From an uncultured Marinobacter sp. (GTDB taxonomy: Bacteria; Pseudomonadota; Gammaproteobacteria; Pseudomonadales; Oleiphilaceae), in NCBI RefSeq assembly GCF_947259545.1, contig NZ_CAMYMK010000009.1, positions 124,001 to 188,000 of the forward strand: a DNA stretch of 64,000 nucleotides. The letters run 5' to 3'. The first letter of the stretch is position 1, and every line of letters starts with the position of its first letter. The translations under genes were made by a program, and so were the position numbers. Under the pieces are notes generated by a model. It saw nothing but the letters and a program-made list of their open reading frames with translations, was not told where the DNA came from and searched no databases. This document shows positions 17,778 through 27,622 of this stretch, one piece after another.

Positions 17778-19109
17778 ATGTCGTACCTGCGCCGCAGATC
17801 CGTACTGTTTCCCCGCCTTGTGATCGCCACCAGCCTGGTGGGCATGTCACCTCTGCTGAATGCAAGTATGGGCAATATTGGATCGACCTATGGCGTGTTG
17901 CCGACAGATATCGCCTCCGCACAGGCTTTATCCATGTTTAACACCCAGGTGTCGGCCAATTTCTACAACCCCGCTTACCTGGCTTCGGACTCCCGTGGTG
18001 AGCTGACCGCCGGCCTGCTGCATGCCCAGCCTGATCTGGAAGCCACAGGTAGCAACGGCACCTTCAGTTTTGAAAAGGAAAGTCAGCATGTACTGATCGG
18101 TATGAAAACCGATCTCACCTCGATGTTTCGAAACGGCCCGCCGATCTACCTCGGGTTTATTGCCGGAGTGGAAAAGTACGGCAAGGAAATGCTGGCCTTT
18201 GGTTCGCAAACATCCGGCGAGGGCCAGTTTCTGGACTATGGCCGCCAGCCATTGTTCCTGAACATTGGTGCTGCCTCGAATGTCTGGCGAGGTGTCAGCG
18301 TTGGTGTCTCGGCCCGGGTCACGCTTCATGCCACCGCGGAGCTGCGGGCCGTCAGCGATCTGGCGGGGAATACCGAAAAGGAAAAACTGTCGGTCAACGC
18401 CGAACCCTCCGTTCGCCTGATCTATTCCACCAGTGTCGACCTGGGGAGCACCGTCTGTCCGGAGAGTCAGTGCCTGCTCAGTGGCTGGGAAGTGGCTGCA
18501 GTCTATCGCACCAGTTCGGATACCAATACCACGGTGGATTCGAGTGTGGTCATTCCCGGCTTGATACCGGCGTCTGCCCCTCTGGAATTCACTATTCGTA
18601 CCTACGACTCCTACCAGCCCGAGACCCTGGCGCTGGGGTTGCAGTACAAGGGCGATGGCTGGCGGATTGGCGGCAGCCTGGAACAACAGAACTGGTCGGG
18701 CCTGAGTGACAAGTTCGAAGGAGACCAGATCAAGGATCAGGCCGAGGTGGGCTTTGACGACATTATTGTCCCCCGTGTCGGCGGTGAGTATCAGTTCCAC
18801 CGCAATTTTGCGCTGACCACCGGCCTGGCCTATCAGGAATCTTCCCTTGAGGACGGCCTGACACCGGATGTGAATTATTACGACAGTGACCGATTCATCG
18901 TGGGCCTGGGTCTGTCCGCGCAGTACGAGCAAACGCGCCTTCTGGCATACCCGGTCCGCCTGGACATCGGGTACCAGTTCCATCAACTGGATGATCGTGA
19001 ATTTGAGTTGAGCTCCACCGGTTCCGGTAACGAAACGGTGACCAACGGGCGGGTGACTGCCGGGGGCGAAGTCCATGTCATCGCCGGTTCCATCACCCTG
19101 AAATTCTGA
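17778..19109 (+). CDS. FadL/OmpP1/TodX-type outer membrane transport protein
   Basis: 443 aa from ATG 17778 (AAGGAA ribosome site 8 nt upstream). A long signal peptide (about 1-30) is followed by the NIGSTYGVLPTD and YNPAYLA segments typical of FadL-family porins, then amphipathic beta strands and a C terminus in phenylalanine (ITLKF), the usual outer membrane barrel ending. FadL proteins carry hydrophobic molecules across the outer membrane. It sits 13 bp before a large lipoprotein gene and upstream of a 3HB-oligomer hydrolase, so uptake of 3-hydroxyalkanoate oligomers or another hydrophobic substrate is a reasonable guess. Confidence 0.8.
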   Translation: MSYLRRRSVLFPRLVIATSLVGMSPLLNASMGNIGSTYGVLPTDIASAQALSMFNTQVSANFYNPAYLASDSRGELTAGLLHAQPDLEATGSNGTFSFEKESQHVLIGMKTDLTSMFRNGPPIYLGFIAGVEKYGKEMLAFGSQTSGEGQFLDYGRQPLFLNIGAASNVWRGVSVGVSARVTLHATAELRAVSDLAGNTEKEKLSVNAEPSVRLIYSTSVDLGSTVCPESQCLLSGWEVAAVYRTSSDTNTTVDSSVVIPGLIPASAPLEFTIRTYDSYQPETLALGLQYKGDGWRIGGSLEQQNWSGLSDKFEGDQIKDQAEVGFDDIIVPRVGGEYQFHRNFALTTGLAYQESSLEDGLTPDVNYYDSDRFIVGLGLSAQYEQTRLLAYPVRLDIGYQFHQLDDREFELSSTGSGNETVTNGRVTAGGEVHVIAGSITLKF

Positions 19110-19122
19110 ACAGGAGGCCTCC

Positions 19123-22100
19123 ATGAACTTTTGCAAAGTCGGCTCACTGGTGCTGGTTACGGCGGCCTTGCTGGCTGCGTGCGGAGGAGAGGACTCCAGC
19201 ATGCAGATGCCGGGTCCTGCGCCCTCACTGATATACAGTTATCCCGCGGATGGTCAGCGCCAGGTCTCGCCCCGGGCCAGTCTGGTGCTGAGGTTTTCCA
19301 AGCCAGTGGATCAGCCTGAACTGGCACTGGAGGCCGGGGATGAGCGGGTCGAGCATAAGCTGACCCCGGTGGATGGTGGCCAGAGCTGGGTGATTCGCCC
19401 GGCTGCCGCCCTTCAACCGGCCACGACCTACAGTGTTCGCCTGCAGCGACCGGTCCGGGCCGGCGATACTGTCATTGAGCAGTTGGGTAGTGATGGCAAC
19501 CTGGAGTTCCAGACCCGTGGTAGTTTCAGTGGCATCCGCTCACTCTCCGGCACGGCAACCGAATTTGAAGTCGAGGGCATGGTCCCTGACGGTGAGCATT
19601 ATCCCCTGGTGGATTTTTCGACCCTCCGACTGTCATTCAGTCAGCCTGTTCATCCGGCCGGCGCCGTCTACGGGGAGTCGGTGAGGCTGGAAGACAGTGC
19701 CGGTAACCTGGTCCCCGCGCGGGTGTTGTCCGGAAAGCGGCACCTGGTGATAGACCCGGTGGCCGGTACAGACGGCTCAGAATCAGATCTGAACCCCGGC
19801 GAAACCTACCGGCTGGTTGTCCGCGACCTGCCCAATGCCTATGGCGATCAGTTGGCCAATTATGAAACCACCCTCACCCCGCAGGACTCGGGCCCGGGGG
19901 AAACCCTCTACCAGGCGGCGGTTGCCAACTCGGATGCCCGGGACCTGCGCTCGGTACTGAACGGAGAGCCCATTAACGGCATTGCTCTGAGTTCGGTGTT
20001 GCTGGGGAATACCCCCACTTCCTACCAGACCGGAGAGATGTGGGCAGAGCTGGCCTATGCGCCGGACTACCCCGAAATGACGCCGTTGCAGATCCCCGCC
20101 GGAACGTTACTGAGCAGCACCTCCCTGGATGTGAACGTCGGCGGCGTGGTGCCGTTGATGACCGACAGTGGGGTCCAGACAACGGGTGCCATCCGGGTAA
20201 CCACAATTACCGACGCGGTGGGGTACCTCTACCGGAACCCATACTCCGATGCGGATGACGCACCCCGACATATCCGCCTGTTCATGGATGTCGCCATGAG
20301 CACCGAGGAAGCGCAACCGAATGCTGCGCTGTCCCAGAATATCCTTGGTCTGGAGCTGGTGGGCACCGCCATCATCCGGAACGGGACCCTGGAAATCGAT
20401 GCCCTGAGCATGGTCGAACCGCGGCTACTGGGGCTTGAGAATGCGGTGGCGTCACTGGCGTTCCGGATTGAGGCGGACACCCTGGACCGAGCCCAACAGA
20501 CTGCGCCGGACCCGCTGGTGGACACGCAGGGCCCGGAGTTGTTGAGCTGGATGCCGGATGAGGCGGGCTCAGGCCTGCACAATGCCCATCGTCCCGGGGA
20601 TCCGATTACCCTGTTTTTCGATGAACCGGTATCGCGGGAGTCCCTTGCTGACGGACTCCGGGTCCTCGCGAACGGCAATCCCGAGGAGGTGCTGGATCTA
20701 TCCGTGGATGGAACCAGTGTGTCGGTGATGCCGGCCGGCGGTCTTGTTCACGGCACGCATTATCAGATTCGGCTGACATCGGACCTTACCGACCTGGCTG
20801 GTAATGGCGCTGTGCCCGAGGAACTGTCGTTCGAGCTCCCGGTCCAGGCGGACCAGTCTGCGTCGTCCCCACTGGCGGTTGCGGTTTATCCCGGGTTCCC
20901 CTGTGTCACCAAGGGGCTGGATTTGCTGAACGACCAGCATGGGCGTTGCGTGGGTGCCATTGATGCCAACGGCGTGGACTACAACCTGGATGACGAAAGC
21001 ATGCCGGTGGTTTCACTGCCCGTTAACCGGCCCATTGCGGTGACGTTTTCCCAGTCCATGGATCCTGCGTCCATCCGCCTGAACGAAACTTTCACGGTGG
21101 AAAAGGTGACCGATCCGGGTGATGGCACCGGTGATAACGTCCAGGTTGCCCGGGACCCGGTGGCGGGCCGGCTTGAGATAACCGCGCGTAAGCTCTGGTT
21201 CTATCCGGAGCAACCATGGCAACAAGGGAGCCGGTACCGATACACCTTGTCCTCGGAGGCATCTGAATCCCCGGACTGCGATACCGCCATCTGTTCTGTT
21301 GCTGGCCAGGCGCTGGAGACCGACGCCCTCGCCGGTTTGAGCCAACCGGGCGGTCCGGATATGACCATTTATTTCCGGGGCGGTGCGCCGTCCGATTCGG
21401 TGCTGCTGCCCCTGAGAAACCTCCCGGTGCGGGATGTGAACGCCGACGGGGTGGTTCAGTGTGGCATCGTGGATGAGACGGACAGTGATGGTGTTGTGAT
21501 CCGCAAGGTCTACGAGCGTGACTGCACAGAGCCGCCCGATGTGGTCCTGGATGACGCGGGCCAGCCACTCACGCCACCTCAGGCTACCCGGGTCGTCAGC
21601 CGGAACCGCGAAGAGGCCCGTGTTGGCTGTAACCGCGACCGTAAGGATATCTACTCGTCCTGGATTGAAACCGAGTGTCCGGAGCTCAAGTTCATCTACA
21701 TGACCGGAGCCCTGAACACCGAGGTTGTGGGGCCGGTGGACCCGGATGATCCGTCGGCGGGTGTTCGCGTTCTGCTTCATCCCACCCTGCTGACTACTAC
21801 GTCCCTGACGGTGAATGCCAAAGTGGGTACAGACCTGACATGGGCGGAAACACCGACCGGTCCGCAGGTTATTCGCATGCGCTATGCAATGGATGAAGAG
21901 GGCAATCGCACGCGTCTGATACCGGGGGTCATCCGCACCGGTGACGACGGTTTTCCGGTCTTTGAAACTGATGTAAAGACCTATCTGGATGCCCCGGACC
22001 TGGCCACCCCACTGGACCTGCCCCACAACCTGCACAGTGTACCTCTGGATCTGGACCTGGCGGGTGAAGTGCGCTTCCTGGATGATGGCCGTCAGGTGAT

Positions 22101-22248
22101 TGAGCAATACAATCAGGTGGCACAGACGTTGGCGGTGGATGTCGGTGGCATTGTCGCCTTTGACCTGGAGATACCGGCCAACGGCCTGCACTTGAGCTAC
22201 CTGTCCTCCCCGGTCAAATCCATGATTGGGGTGAATTCGGGGCGCTGA
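19123..22248 (+). CDS. large lipoprotein with Ig-like (Big_5) domains
   Basis: 1041 aa. Signal peptide with lipobox LAAC (C20 region), so lipid-anchored. At least three segments have the bacterial Ig-like Big_5 pattern: SYPADGQRQVSPRASL near residue 38, another around 145-260, and one near 485-570 (FFDEPVSRESL and TSDLTDLAGNG); a fourth around 620-720 (VTFSQSMDPASI). Between them lie two related beta-rich stretches, with similar VNVGG and VDVGG segments, which suggests internal duplication. AGGAGG ribosome site; 13 bp after the porin gene, so made together with it. Function unknown; a surface or periplasmic partner of the porin is inferred. Confidence 0.75.
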   Translation: MNFCKVGSLVLVTAALLAACGGEDSSMQMPGPAPSLIYSYPADGQRQVSPRASLVLRFSKPVDQPELALEAGDERVEHKLTPVDGGQSWVIRPAAALQPATTYSVRLQRPVRAGDTVIEQLGSDGNLEFQTRGSFSGIRSLSGTATEFEVEGMVPDGEHYPLVDFSTLRLSFSQPVHPAGAVYGESVRLEDSAGNLVPARVLSGKRHLVIDPVAGTDGSESDLNPGETYRLVVRDLPNAYGDQLANYETTLTPQDSGPGETLYQAAVANSDARDLRSVLNGEPINGIALSSVLLGNTPTSYQTGEMWAELAYAPDYPEMTPLQIPAGTLLSSTSLDVNVGGVVPLMTDSGVQTTGAIRVTTITDAVGYLYRNPYSDADDAPRHIRLFMDVAMSTEEAQPNAALSQNILGLELVGTAIIRNGTLEIDALSMVEPRLLGLENAVASLAFRIEADTLDRAQQTAPDPLVDTQGPELLSWMPDEAGSGLHNAHRPGDPITLFFDEPVSRESLADGLRVLANGNPEEVLDLSVDGTSVSVMPAGGLVHGTHYQIRLTSDLTDLAGNGAVPEELSFELPVQADQSASSPLAVAVYPGFPCVTKGLDLLNDQHGRCVGAIDANGVDYNLDDESMPVVSLPVNRPIAVTFSQSMDPASIRLNETFTVEKVTDPGDGTGDNVQVARDPVAGRLEITARKLWFYPEQPWQQGSRYRYTLSSEASESPDCDTAICSVAGQALETDALAGLSQPGGPDMTIYFRGGAPSDSVLLPLRNLPVRDVNADGVVQCGIVDETDSDGVVIRKVYERDCTEPPDVVLDDAGQPLTPPQATRVVSRNREEARVGCNRDRKDIYSSWIETECPELKFIYMTGALNTEVVGPVDPDDPSAGVRVLLHPTLLTTTSLTVNAKVGTDLTWAETPTGPQVIRMRYAMDEEGNRTRLIPGVIRTGDDGFPVFETDVKTYLDAPDLATPLDLPHNLHSVPLDLDLAGEVRFLDDGRQVIEQYNQVAQTLAVDVGGIVAFDLEIPANGLHLSYLSSPVKSMIGVNSGR

Positions 22249-22292
22249 TCCGCCGGCGACTCCGTTCTTCGGGGGCGGAGTCCGCTTGTCGC

Positions 22293-22401
22293 TGTTCGGG
22301 TTTTCGGACGGTGTCTGGTTATCCGGACATCGTTTTTAACTGCCTGTTTTCAGAGCGTCAGCGGCTAACTGGGCATTTGGCAGTGTCCGGAATCCCGGAT
22401 A
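22293..22401 (+). promoter_or_regulatory. three operator palindromes upstream of the 3HB-oligomer hydrolase
   Basis: Three 18-bp sites fitting TGTYCKGNNNTCNGGACA: TGTTCGGGTTTTCGGACG (22293-22310), TGTCTGGTTATCCGGACA (22312-22329) and TGTCCGGAATCCCGGATA (22384-22401). The same motif occurs three times before the TRAP operon at 26121-26201. They lie 60-170 bp before a sigma-54 promoter, the normal place for enhancer sites of an NtrC-type activator, and the only such activator in the window is the neighbouring gene at 24683. Confidence 0.75.
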
Positions 22402-22461
22402 ACCTTCGCTCGATTTCCTGTCTGAATAGAAAATATTCTGTATTTTCAATGTCTTGGTAAG

Positions 22462-22478
22462 TTGGCACAGCATACGCA
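22462..22478 (+). promoter_or_regulatory. sigma-54 promoter of the 3HB-oligomer hydrolase gene
   Basis: TTGGCACAGCATACGCA has GG (22464-22465) and GC (22476-22477) separated by exactly 10 bp, the RpoN -24/-12 arrangement, with a good -24 box (TGGCAC). It lies about 70 bp before the start codon. The region 22249-22548 has no gene; it holds this promoter and its operators. Confidence 0.75.
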
Positions 22479-22548
22479 TAGCAGCCAGTCAGGCCGGAGT
22501 GCCTGAGGTTCGGCCTGATCGTTGATAACAACAAACAAGGAACGAATC

Positions 22549-24660
22549 ATGAGACGATTGCTGCTATGCACCCTGATCGGTGCAATCGGGGCTGCGCCCG
22601 CCACTGGTAATGAGGGCAAGCCGCCGTTCAACACGATACCCGATTTTATCTCCAGTGATATCCAACAGGCATGGTACGACGGCGTGACCGACGACCTGCT
22701 GACGGCCGGCCTTGGCGCCGACGGACTGGCCAGTGCAACCCCGCCGGCCTTTGATGATGCCCTCAACCCGACCCCCGCGGAACTCCGACGACTGGCGATC
22801 TACAACAACTACCGCGCGCTGGTGGACACCGCGCCGGGCGGTGGTTATGGCACCTTCTTCGGGCCCAGTGTGGGAGTTGACGGAAACGGTATGATTGCCG
22901 GCGAGGAGTTCCTCGCGTTGATGGCGGTACCAGGTCATACGGTGCCGGTGACCGTGATGGTCCAGGTGCCGGACAGTTTCGAACCCCGTCAGCCCTGTAT
23001 GGTGACTGCACCTTCCTCCGGTTCGCGGGGTGTGTATGGTGCGATTGGTACCGCTGGCGAATGGGGTCTGAAAAAAGGCTGTGCCGTGGTCTATACCGAC
23101 AAGGGCACCGGAACCGGAGCCCACAATCTGGCCACCAACAGCGCCCAGCGTATCGACGGTACCCTGACCACCAGTGACGACGAGGCGGTGCTGTTCCGTG
23201 CCGGTCTGGATGATGCCGCGCGGGCAGACTTCAACAACCAGTGGCCGGATCGGTTCGCCTATAAGCACGCTCACTCTGGCGTGAACCCGGAAGCTGACTG
23301 GGGGACCCATGTGCTGCAGTCGATCGAGTTTGGCTTCTATGTGCTGAACGAGACGTTTGGCCGCGAACTGGGTAATGGTGAGCGATTGATTACCATCAAG
23401 CCGAGGAACACCCTGGTGATTGCCTCCAGTGTTTCCAACGGAGGTGGTGCGTCGGTACGGGCCGCTGAACAGGACGACCGGGGGCTGATCGACGGCGTTG
23501 CGGTTTCCGAACCCAACGTTAACCCACAGGTGGATACCTCGTTCACCATTCGCCAGGGCAATGGCCCGGTCATTTCCGAACACAGCCGCAGCCTGCTGGA
23601 TTACACCACGGCGCTGGCGGTGTATCAGGGCTGTGCCAATCAGGCACCGGCGATTCGGGATGTGGCGCCTTTTAACTCGGTGTTCAATCCGCCGGCCATT
23701 GGTGAAAATATCTGCGATTCACTGGCCAGCAAGGGCCTGGTTTCCGGTGTTACTACCGAGGAACGGGCCACGGATGCCTTGCGGATCCTGAACGAGGACT
23801 TTGGTATCCAGCCCGAGCAGAACCTGCTGGCGCCGGTGCATTTTGGCCTCTCGGTGGCACAGGGTATCTCCATGACCTACGCCAACGCCTATGCTCAGGC
23901 GGGTGTTGAGGATCGGGTTTGTGGTCTGAGTCTGGCGGCGACGGATGGAACCGGAGCGGTGGTTCCGTTGGCCCCGGCACAGGAAGCTGCCCTGTTCTCG
24001 GCCAGCAACGGCATTCCGCCGAGTGCCGGTGTGAATGTTGTGAATGACAACGCCGTGGGCCAGCCAACCCATCTGGCCATGAGCGCCTCGGCCAGTACCG
24101 GTCAGCAGGACTATGGCCTGGATGCGCTGCTGTGCCTGCACAGCCTGGTGCAGGGTGAGGATGTCGCCACGGGCAATCCCCTGACGGGCGCCGATACCGC
24201 CCTGGCCGACGCGATCGATCAGGGTATTGAGGCCATTCGCGCGAGTGGCGATCTGCGGGGCAAGCCGGCGGTGTTCGTTACCGGGCGGGCCGATGCGATC
24301 CTGCCGATCAATCACACATCCCGGCCATACCTGGCACTGAATCGACTGGTTGAGGGTGATAGCTCCGGCCTGCGTTATTACGAAATTCTCAACGCCCATC
24401 ACCTGGATGTGTTGAATGGATTTCCGGGCGTGGCGGAGCGCTATGTTCCCCTGCACCATTACTACTTCCAGGCGCTGGATCTGGTCTACGACCATCTGAC
24501 CGAGGGCCGAGCCCTGCCGCCGAGTCAGGTGGTGCGAACGGTGCCGCGTGGTGACATCACGACGGCATTGTCGGAGACCAATGTGCCGGATATCCAGGAT
24601 CAGCCGCCGGAGAGTGATCTGATCGTGTTTGCTGATCATCAGCTGAATATCCCTGATTGA
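22549..24660 (+). CDS. D-(-)-3-hydroxybutyrate oligomer hydrolase
   Basis: 703 aa, full length for the 3HB-oligomer hydrolase family (PF10605). Signal peptide at 1-20, so periplasmic or secreted. Recognisable parts: [47 protein letters not shown], the probable nucleophile region SSVSNGGG, and the C-terminal [19 protein letters not shown] with HHLD. It splits short 3-hydroxybutyrate oesters, released by PHB depolymerases, to monomers. Start ATG 22549 (AAGGAA upstream); the frame opens further only to a TTG. Preceded by a sigma-54 promoter; the activator gene follows after 22 bp. Confidence 0.9.
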   Translation: MRRLLLCTLIGAIGAAPATGNEGKPPFNTIPDFISSDIQQAWYDGVTDDLLTAGLGADGLASATPPAFDDALNPTPAELRRLAIYNNYRALVDTAPGGGYGTFFGPSVGVDGNGMIAGEEFLALMAVPGHTVPVTVMVQVPDSFEPRQPCMVTAPSSGSRGVYGAIGTAGEWGLKKGCAVVYTDKGTGTGAHNLATNSAQRIDGTLTTSDDEAVLFRAGLDDAARADFNNQWPDRFAYKHAHSGVNPEADWGTHVLQSIEFGFYVLNETFGRELGNGERLITIKPRNTLVIASSVSNGGGASVRAAEQDDRGLIDGVAVSEPNVNPQVDTSFTIRQGNGPVISEHSRSLLDYTTALAVYQGCANQAPAIRDVAPFNSVFNPPAIGENICDSLASKGLVSGVTTEERATDALRILNEDFGIQPEQNLLAPVHFGLSVAQGISMTYANAYAQAGVEDRVCGLSLAATDGTGAVVPLAPAQEAALFSASNGIPPSAGVNVVNDNAVGQPTHLAMSASASTGQQDYGLDALLCLHSLVQGEDVATGNPLTGADTALADAIDQGIEAIRASGDLRGKPAVFVTGRADAILPINHTSRPYLALNRLVEGDSSGLRYYEILNAHHLDVLNGFPGVAERYVPLHHYYFQALDLVYDHLTEGRALPPSQVVRTVPRGDITTALSETNVPDIQDQPPESDLIVFADHQLNIPD

Positions 24661-24682
24661 CGGGCTGCGCAGGTTTTGTACC

Positions 24683-26128
24683 ATGCAAGACAATCTCTCT
24701 GGCGGTAACCGGTACATGACCCAGCTTTTTGCCCACAATAAAAAGAATGGCCTCACTCAAGAACTCATCGAAGCCCTGATTCCGATGTTTGAGGAGGCCA
24801 GTGCCGGGGCGATCGCTGTGGACCGTGACAGCCGGATTACCTGGATCAACGCCAGCTATTCCGAGTTGCTGGGCTTCGACTCTCCGTCGTCAATGATCGG
24901 GAGGTTCGTGCGGGATGTGATCCCGCACACCCGCATGCCCGAGGTGGTGGAGACCGGGAAACCGCTGCTGCTGGATATCATGGAACACCAGAGCCAGCAG
25001 TTTGTGGTTACCCGCCTGCCATTCTTCGATGAAGACGGCGGGATAGTCGGCGCGGTGGCCTTCGTCCTCTACGACGACCTGCAGCCGCTGACACCTCTGG
25101 TCAGCAAGTTTCGGCGTTTGCACCAGGACCTGGTTGCTGCCCGCAAAGCACTGGCAAAAAAGACCCGTGGTACCCGCTACAGTCTGGGGGATTTTGTCGG
25201 TGCGAGTCCGGCGTCCCTGGAGGTCAAACGCCGGGCCCGGCTGGCCGCCGGTCGGGATATGCCGGTGCTGCTGTTGGGTGAGACCGGTACCGGCAAGGAG
25301 GTGCTGGCCCAGGCCATTCATACGGTATCCGGGCGCGCGGAAAAGCCCTTTGTGGGGGTGAATGTGGCGGCCATTCCGGACAATCTGCTGGAAGCGGAAT
25401 TCTTTGGTGTGGCTCCCGGTGCTTATACCGGTGCTGATCGCCGTACCCGCGACGGCAAGTTTCAGCTCGCCAACGGCGGCACCCTGTTTCTGGATGAAGT
25501 GGGTGATATGCCGCTGCCGTTGCAGGCCAAACTGTTGCGGGCGCTGCAGGAAGGGGAGATTGAGCCGCTGGGTTCCAACAAGGTGGTGTCGGTGGATGTC
25601 CGTGTCATTGCCGCCACCAGTCGCAACCTGGAAACCATGATGGCTGAAGGCAGCTTCCGCTCCGATCTGTATTACCGGCTCAATGTCCTGGAAATACCGA
25701 TTCCGCCCCTGAGGGAGCGGCTGGCGGACCTCGGTGTGCTGTGCGAAGCCTTGCTCGAAGATATCTGTGATGGCCTGGAAATACGCGGTGAGATAACCGA
25801 TGCAGCGGTTTCCGCACTGGGTGGTTACGACTGGCCGGGTAATATTCGTGAACTGAGAAATGTGCTGGAGCGGGCGCTCACCATGGGTGAGGATAACGGT
25901 CTCCTGGATGCCGATGCCATCTTCAAGGTGCTTCCCCGTAACGGTTCACGGCCGCAGTCATCCCTCTCCCCCCGACCGGTCAGGCCGCTGGCCCAGGTGA
26001 TGGCAGAGGCGGAAGCGCAGGCAATCGAGTCGGCGCTGGTGGCCTGTCGGGGAAACCGGACCCGGGCAGCCAAGCTTCTGGGTATCTCCCGTTCCGTTCT
26101 GTATGAAAAGCTCGCCAGGATGTCCTGA
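24683..26128 (+). CDS. sigma-54 dependent activator with PAS domain (3HB utilisation)
   Basis: 481 aa. PAS-type sensor at about 35-135, AAA+ domain with Walker A GETGTGKE (199-206), the sigma-54 contact loop GAYTGA (246-251), Walker B FLDEVGDM, arginine finger region, and a Fis-type helix-turn-helix at the C terminus (NRTRAAKLLGISRSVLYEKL). The PAS domain probably senses a metabolite. It is 22 bp after the hydrolase gene and directly before the TRAP operon; its stop codon overlaps the first operator. Both promoters of the module are of the sigma-54 type it needs, so it is the likely activator of both and, through the first, of itself. Confidence 0.92.
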   Translation: MQDNLSGGNRYMTQLFAHNKKNGLTQELIEALIPMFEEASAGAIAVDRDSRITWINASYSELLGFDSPSSMIGRFVRDVIPHTRMPEVVETGKPLLLDIMEHQSQQFVVTRLPFFDEDGGIVGAVAFVLYDDLQPLTPLVSKFRRLHQDLVAARKALAKKTRGTRYSLGDFVGASPASLEVKRRARLAAGRDMPVLLLGETGTGKEVLAQAIHTVSGRAEKPFVGVNVAAIPDNLLEAEFFGVAPGAYTGADRRTRDGKFQLANGGTLFLDEVGDMPLPLQAKLLRALQEGEIEPLGSNKVVSVDVRVIAATSRNLETMMAEGSFRSDLYYRLNVLEIPIPPLRERLADLGVLCEALLEDICDGLEIRGEITDAAVSALGGYDWPGNIRELRNVLERALTMGEDNGLLDADAIFKVLPRNGSRPQSSLSPRPVRPLAQVMAEAEAQAIESALVACRGNRTRAAKLLGISRSVLYEKLARMS

Positions 26129-26201
26129 AATCAGGACAGTTGTTCTGAGATCAGGACAACTACCTACGACATAGGTATTAATGCGTCCTGAAATCCGGAC
26201 G
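26121..26201 (+). promoter_or_regulatory. three operator palindromes upstream of the TRAP operon
   Basis: TGTCCTGAAATCAGGACA (26121-26138, a perfect palindrome), TGTTCTGAGATCAGGACA (26141-26158) and CGTCCTGAAATCCGGACG (26184-26201). Start-to-start distances of 20 and 43 bp keep the sites near the same face of the helix. The first overlaps the stop codon of the activator gene. The nearest site is 65 bp before the -24 box, fitting enhancer sites for a sigma-54 activator. Same motif as at 22293-22401. Confidence 0.85.
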
Positions 26202-26265
26202 TTTTGATGCGCCCTTCTCGGCAAGAAAATATCTAACCTTCTGTTTTAACACGTTTTTTGTAGTC

Positions 26266-26281
26266 TGGCACGGCATCTGCT
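26266..26281 (+). promoter_or_regulatory. sigma-54 promoter of the TRAP/3HB operon
   Basis: TGGCACGGCATCTGCT matches the RpoN consensus TGGCACG-N4-TTGCW with one change; GG (26267-26268) and GC (26279-26280) are 10 bp apart. Transcription would start near 26293, leaving a leader of about 160 nt with a small GTCTGA/TCAGAC hairpin before the dctP start. The 26129-26454 gap has no gene. Confidence 0.85.
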
Positions 26282-26454
26282 AAATCCCCGATGCAGGACG
26301 TCAGAACAACGCAGAAAACAAGACTGACGCTCAACGTTGGACCCACACTTTGTAATGTCGGTCTCGTTTTCTGCGATGTCTGACTACACTCAGACTAGGA
26401 CCGTCAGTCAAGAATCGGCGGCCGGATAAAACAACAATGTTAGGAGACTTGCTA

Positions 26455-27507
26455 ATGAAACTCTTCAAGGCTCTCGCCGGAATCACCGGTGCGATCGCCC
26501 TGTCCGCAGGATCGGCGTTCGCAGACGACCTTCGCTGGAAAATGCCTGTTGCTTTCGCCACCAATCTCCCAGGTCTCGGTTCCCCCGCAGCCTGGGTGGC
26601 CGACAATTTGACCACCGCGTCCGATGGCTCCATTCAGGTCCGGGTATATGAGCCGGGCAAGCTGGTGCCCCCTTTCGATATTCTGCAATCTGTTTCTGAT
26701 GGCAAGGTAGCCGCCGGCTACACCTGGATCGGCTACGACCAGGGCAAGGTGCCTGCGATTCCGCTGTTTGCTGCTGTGCCTTTTGGTATGAAGCCCCCCG
26801 CTTACATTGGCTGGTATTACTTCGGTGGCGGCCACGAAATGCTGCAGGAAGTCTACGACAACAAAGGCTTCAAGGTTCATGCCCAGTTGTGCGGCATTAT
26901 CGGTCCTGAAACAGCGGGATGGTACTCCAAGCCCATCAAAACACTGGAAGACTACAAAGGCTTGAAGATTCGCTTCGCTGGCCTGGGTGGCAAGGTTCTC
27001 GAAAAACTGGGCGCCTCCGTCACCATGATGCCCGGCGGCGAGCTATACCAGGCCCTGGAAAAAGGCACCATTGATGCCACCGAATTCTCCATGCCCGCCA
27101 TCGATCAGATCCTGGGCTTCAACCAGGTCGTCAAATACAACCTGTTCCCGGGCTGGCACCAGCAGTTCACGGCTCAGTACATGCTGATCAACAAGGATGA
27201 GTGGAAGAAGGCCACCAAGGCGCAGAAGGCGCTGGTTGAGGCTTCCTGCACCGCGGCCACCACTCGTGGTCTGGCCGAGGGCGAGTACAAGAACGGCAAG
27301 GTTCTGGCTGAATTCCAGGACAAGGGTGTTCAGGCCGACCAGATTCCCCGTGACGTTCTGCTCAAGCTGAGAGACGTGACTGAGGAAGTACTTGAGGAAG
27401 AAGCGTCCAAGGATGCCGACTTCAAGCGTGTCTATGAAAGCCAGCAGGAATTCATGGAATCCTACAAGATATGGGATACACGCGCCTACGTCCCGGCGGA
27501 CCTGTAA
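26455..27507 (+). CDS. TRAP transporter substrate-binding protein (DctP family)
   Basis: 350 aa. Signal peptide (MKLFKALAG to SAFA, about 1-23) and DctP-fold segments: WKMPVAFATNLPG, GGELYQALEKGTIDATEFS and the conserved carboxylate-binding arginine in LKIRFAGLGG. Periplasmic protein that hands a small organic acid to the DctQM permease. The GYTWIGYDQGKVPAIPLF segment resembles the alpha-keto and hydroxy acid group. In this setting 3-hydroxybutyrate is the likely ligand (inference). ATG 26455 has TAGGAG 9 nt upstream. Preceded by a sigma-54 promoter and followed by an internal hairpin. Confidence 0.9.
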   Translation: MKLFKALAGITGAIALSAGSAFADDLRWKMPVAFATNLPGLGSPAAWVADNLTTASDGSIQVRVYEPGKLVPPFDILQSVSDGKVAAGYTWIGYDQGKVPAIPLFAAVPFGMKPPAYIGWYYFGGGHEMLQEVYDNKGFKVHAQLCGIIGPETAGWYSKPIKTLEDYKGLKIRFAGLGGKVLEKLGASVTMMPGGELYQALEKGTIDATEFSMPAIDQILGFNQVVKYNLFPGWHQQFTAQYMLINKDEWKKATKAQKALVEASCTAATTRGLAEGEYKNGKVLAEFQDKGVQADQIPRDVLLKLRDVTEEVLEEEASKDADFKRVYESQQEFMESYKIWDTRAYVPADL

Positions 27508-27562
27508 GGTTCGGGGCTGACCTGGGCATCGGAAGCAATTCCGGTGCTCTCTGATCCACTTT

Positions 27563-27590
27563 GGATGGCCCTTCGGGGCCATCCTTGTTT
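27563..27590 (+). terminator. hairpin between dctP and dctQ
   Basis: GGATGGCCC (27563-27571) and GGGCCATCC (27576-27584) around TTCG, followed by TTGTTT. A moderate terminator or mRNA-stabilising hairpin that would raise the amount of binding protein over permease, as is usual in binding-protein transport operons. Confidence 0.7.
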
Positions 27591-27622
27591 CATAACGGGC
27601 TTTCTGAACGAGGAACTGTTGT

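Noticed and set aside
17928..19202. 424-codon minus-strand frame across the porin gene
   Set aside because: Antisense to a gene with signal peptide and barrel features; no ribosome site or recognisable domain.
21013..24756. Long minus-strand frames over the lipoprotein and hydrolase genes
   Set aside because: Shadows of real plus-strand genes with good ribosome sites and family motifs.
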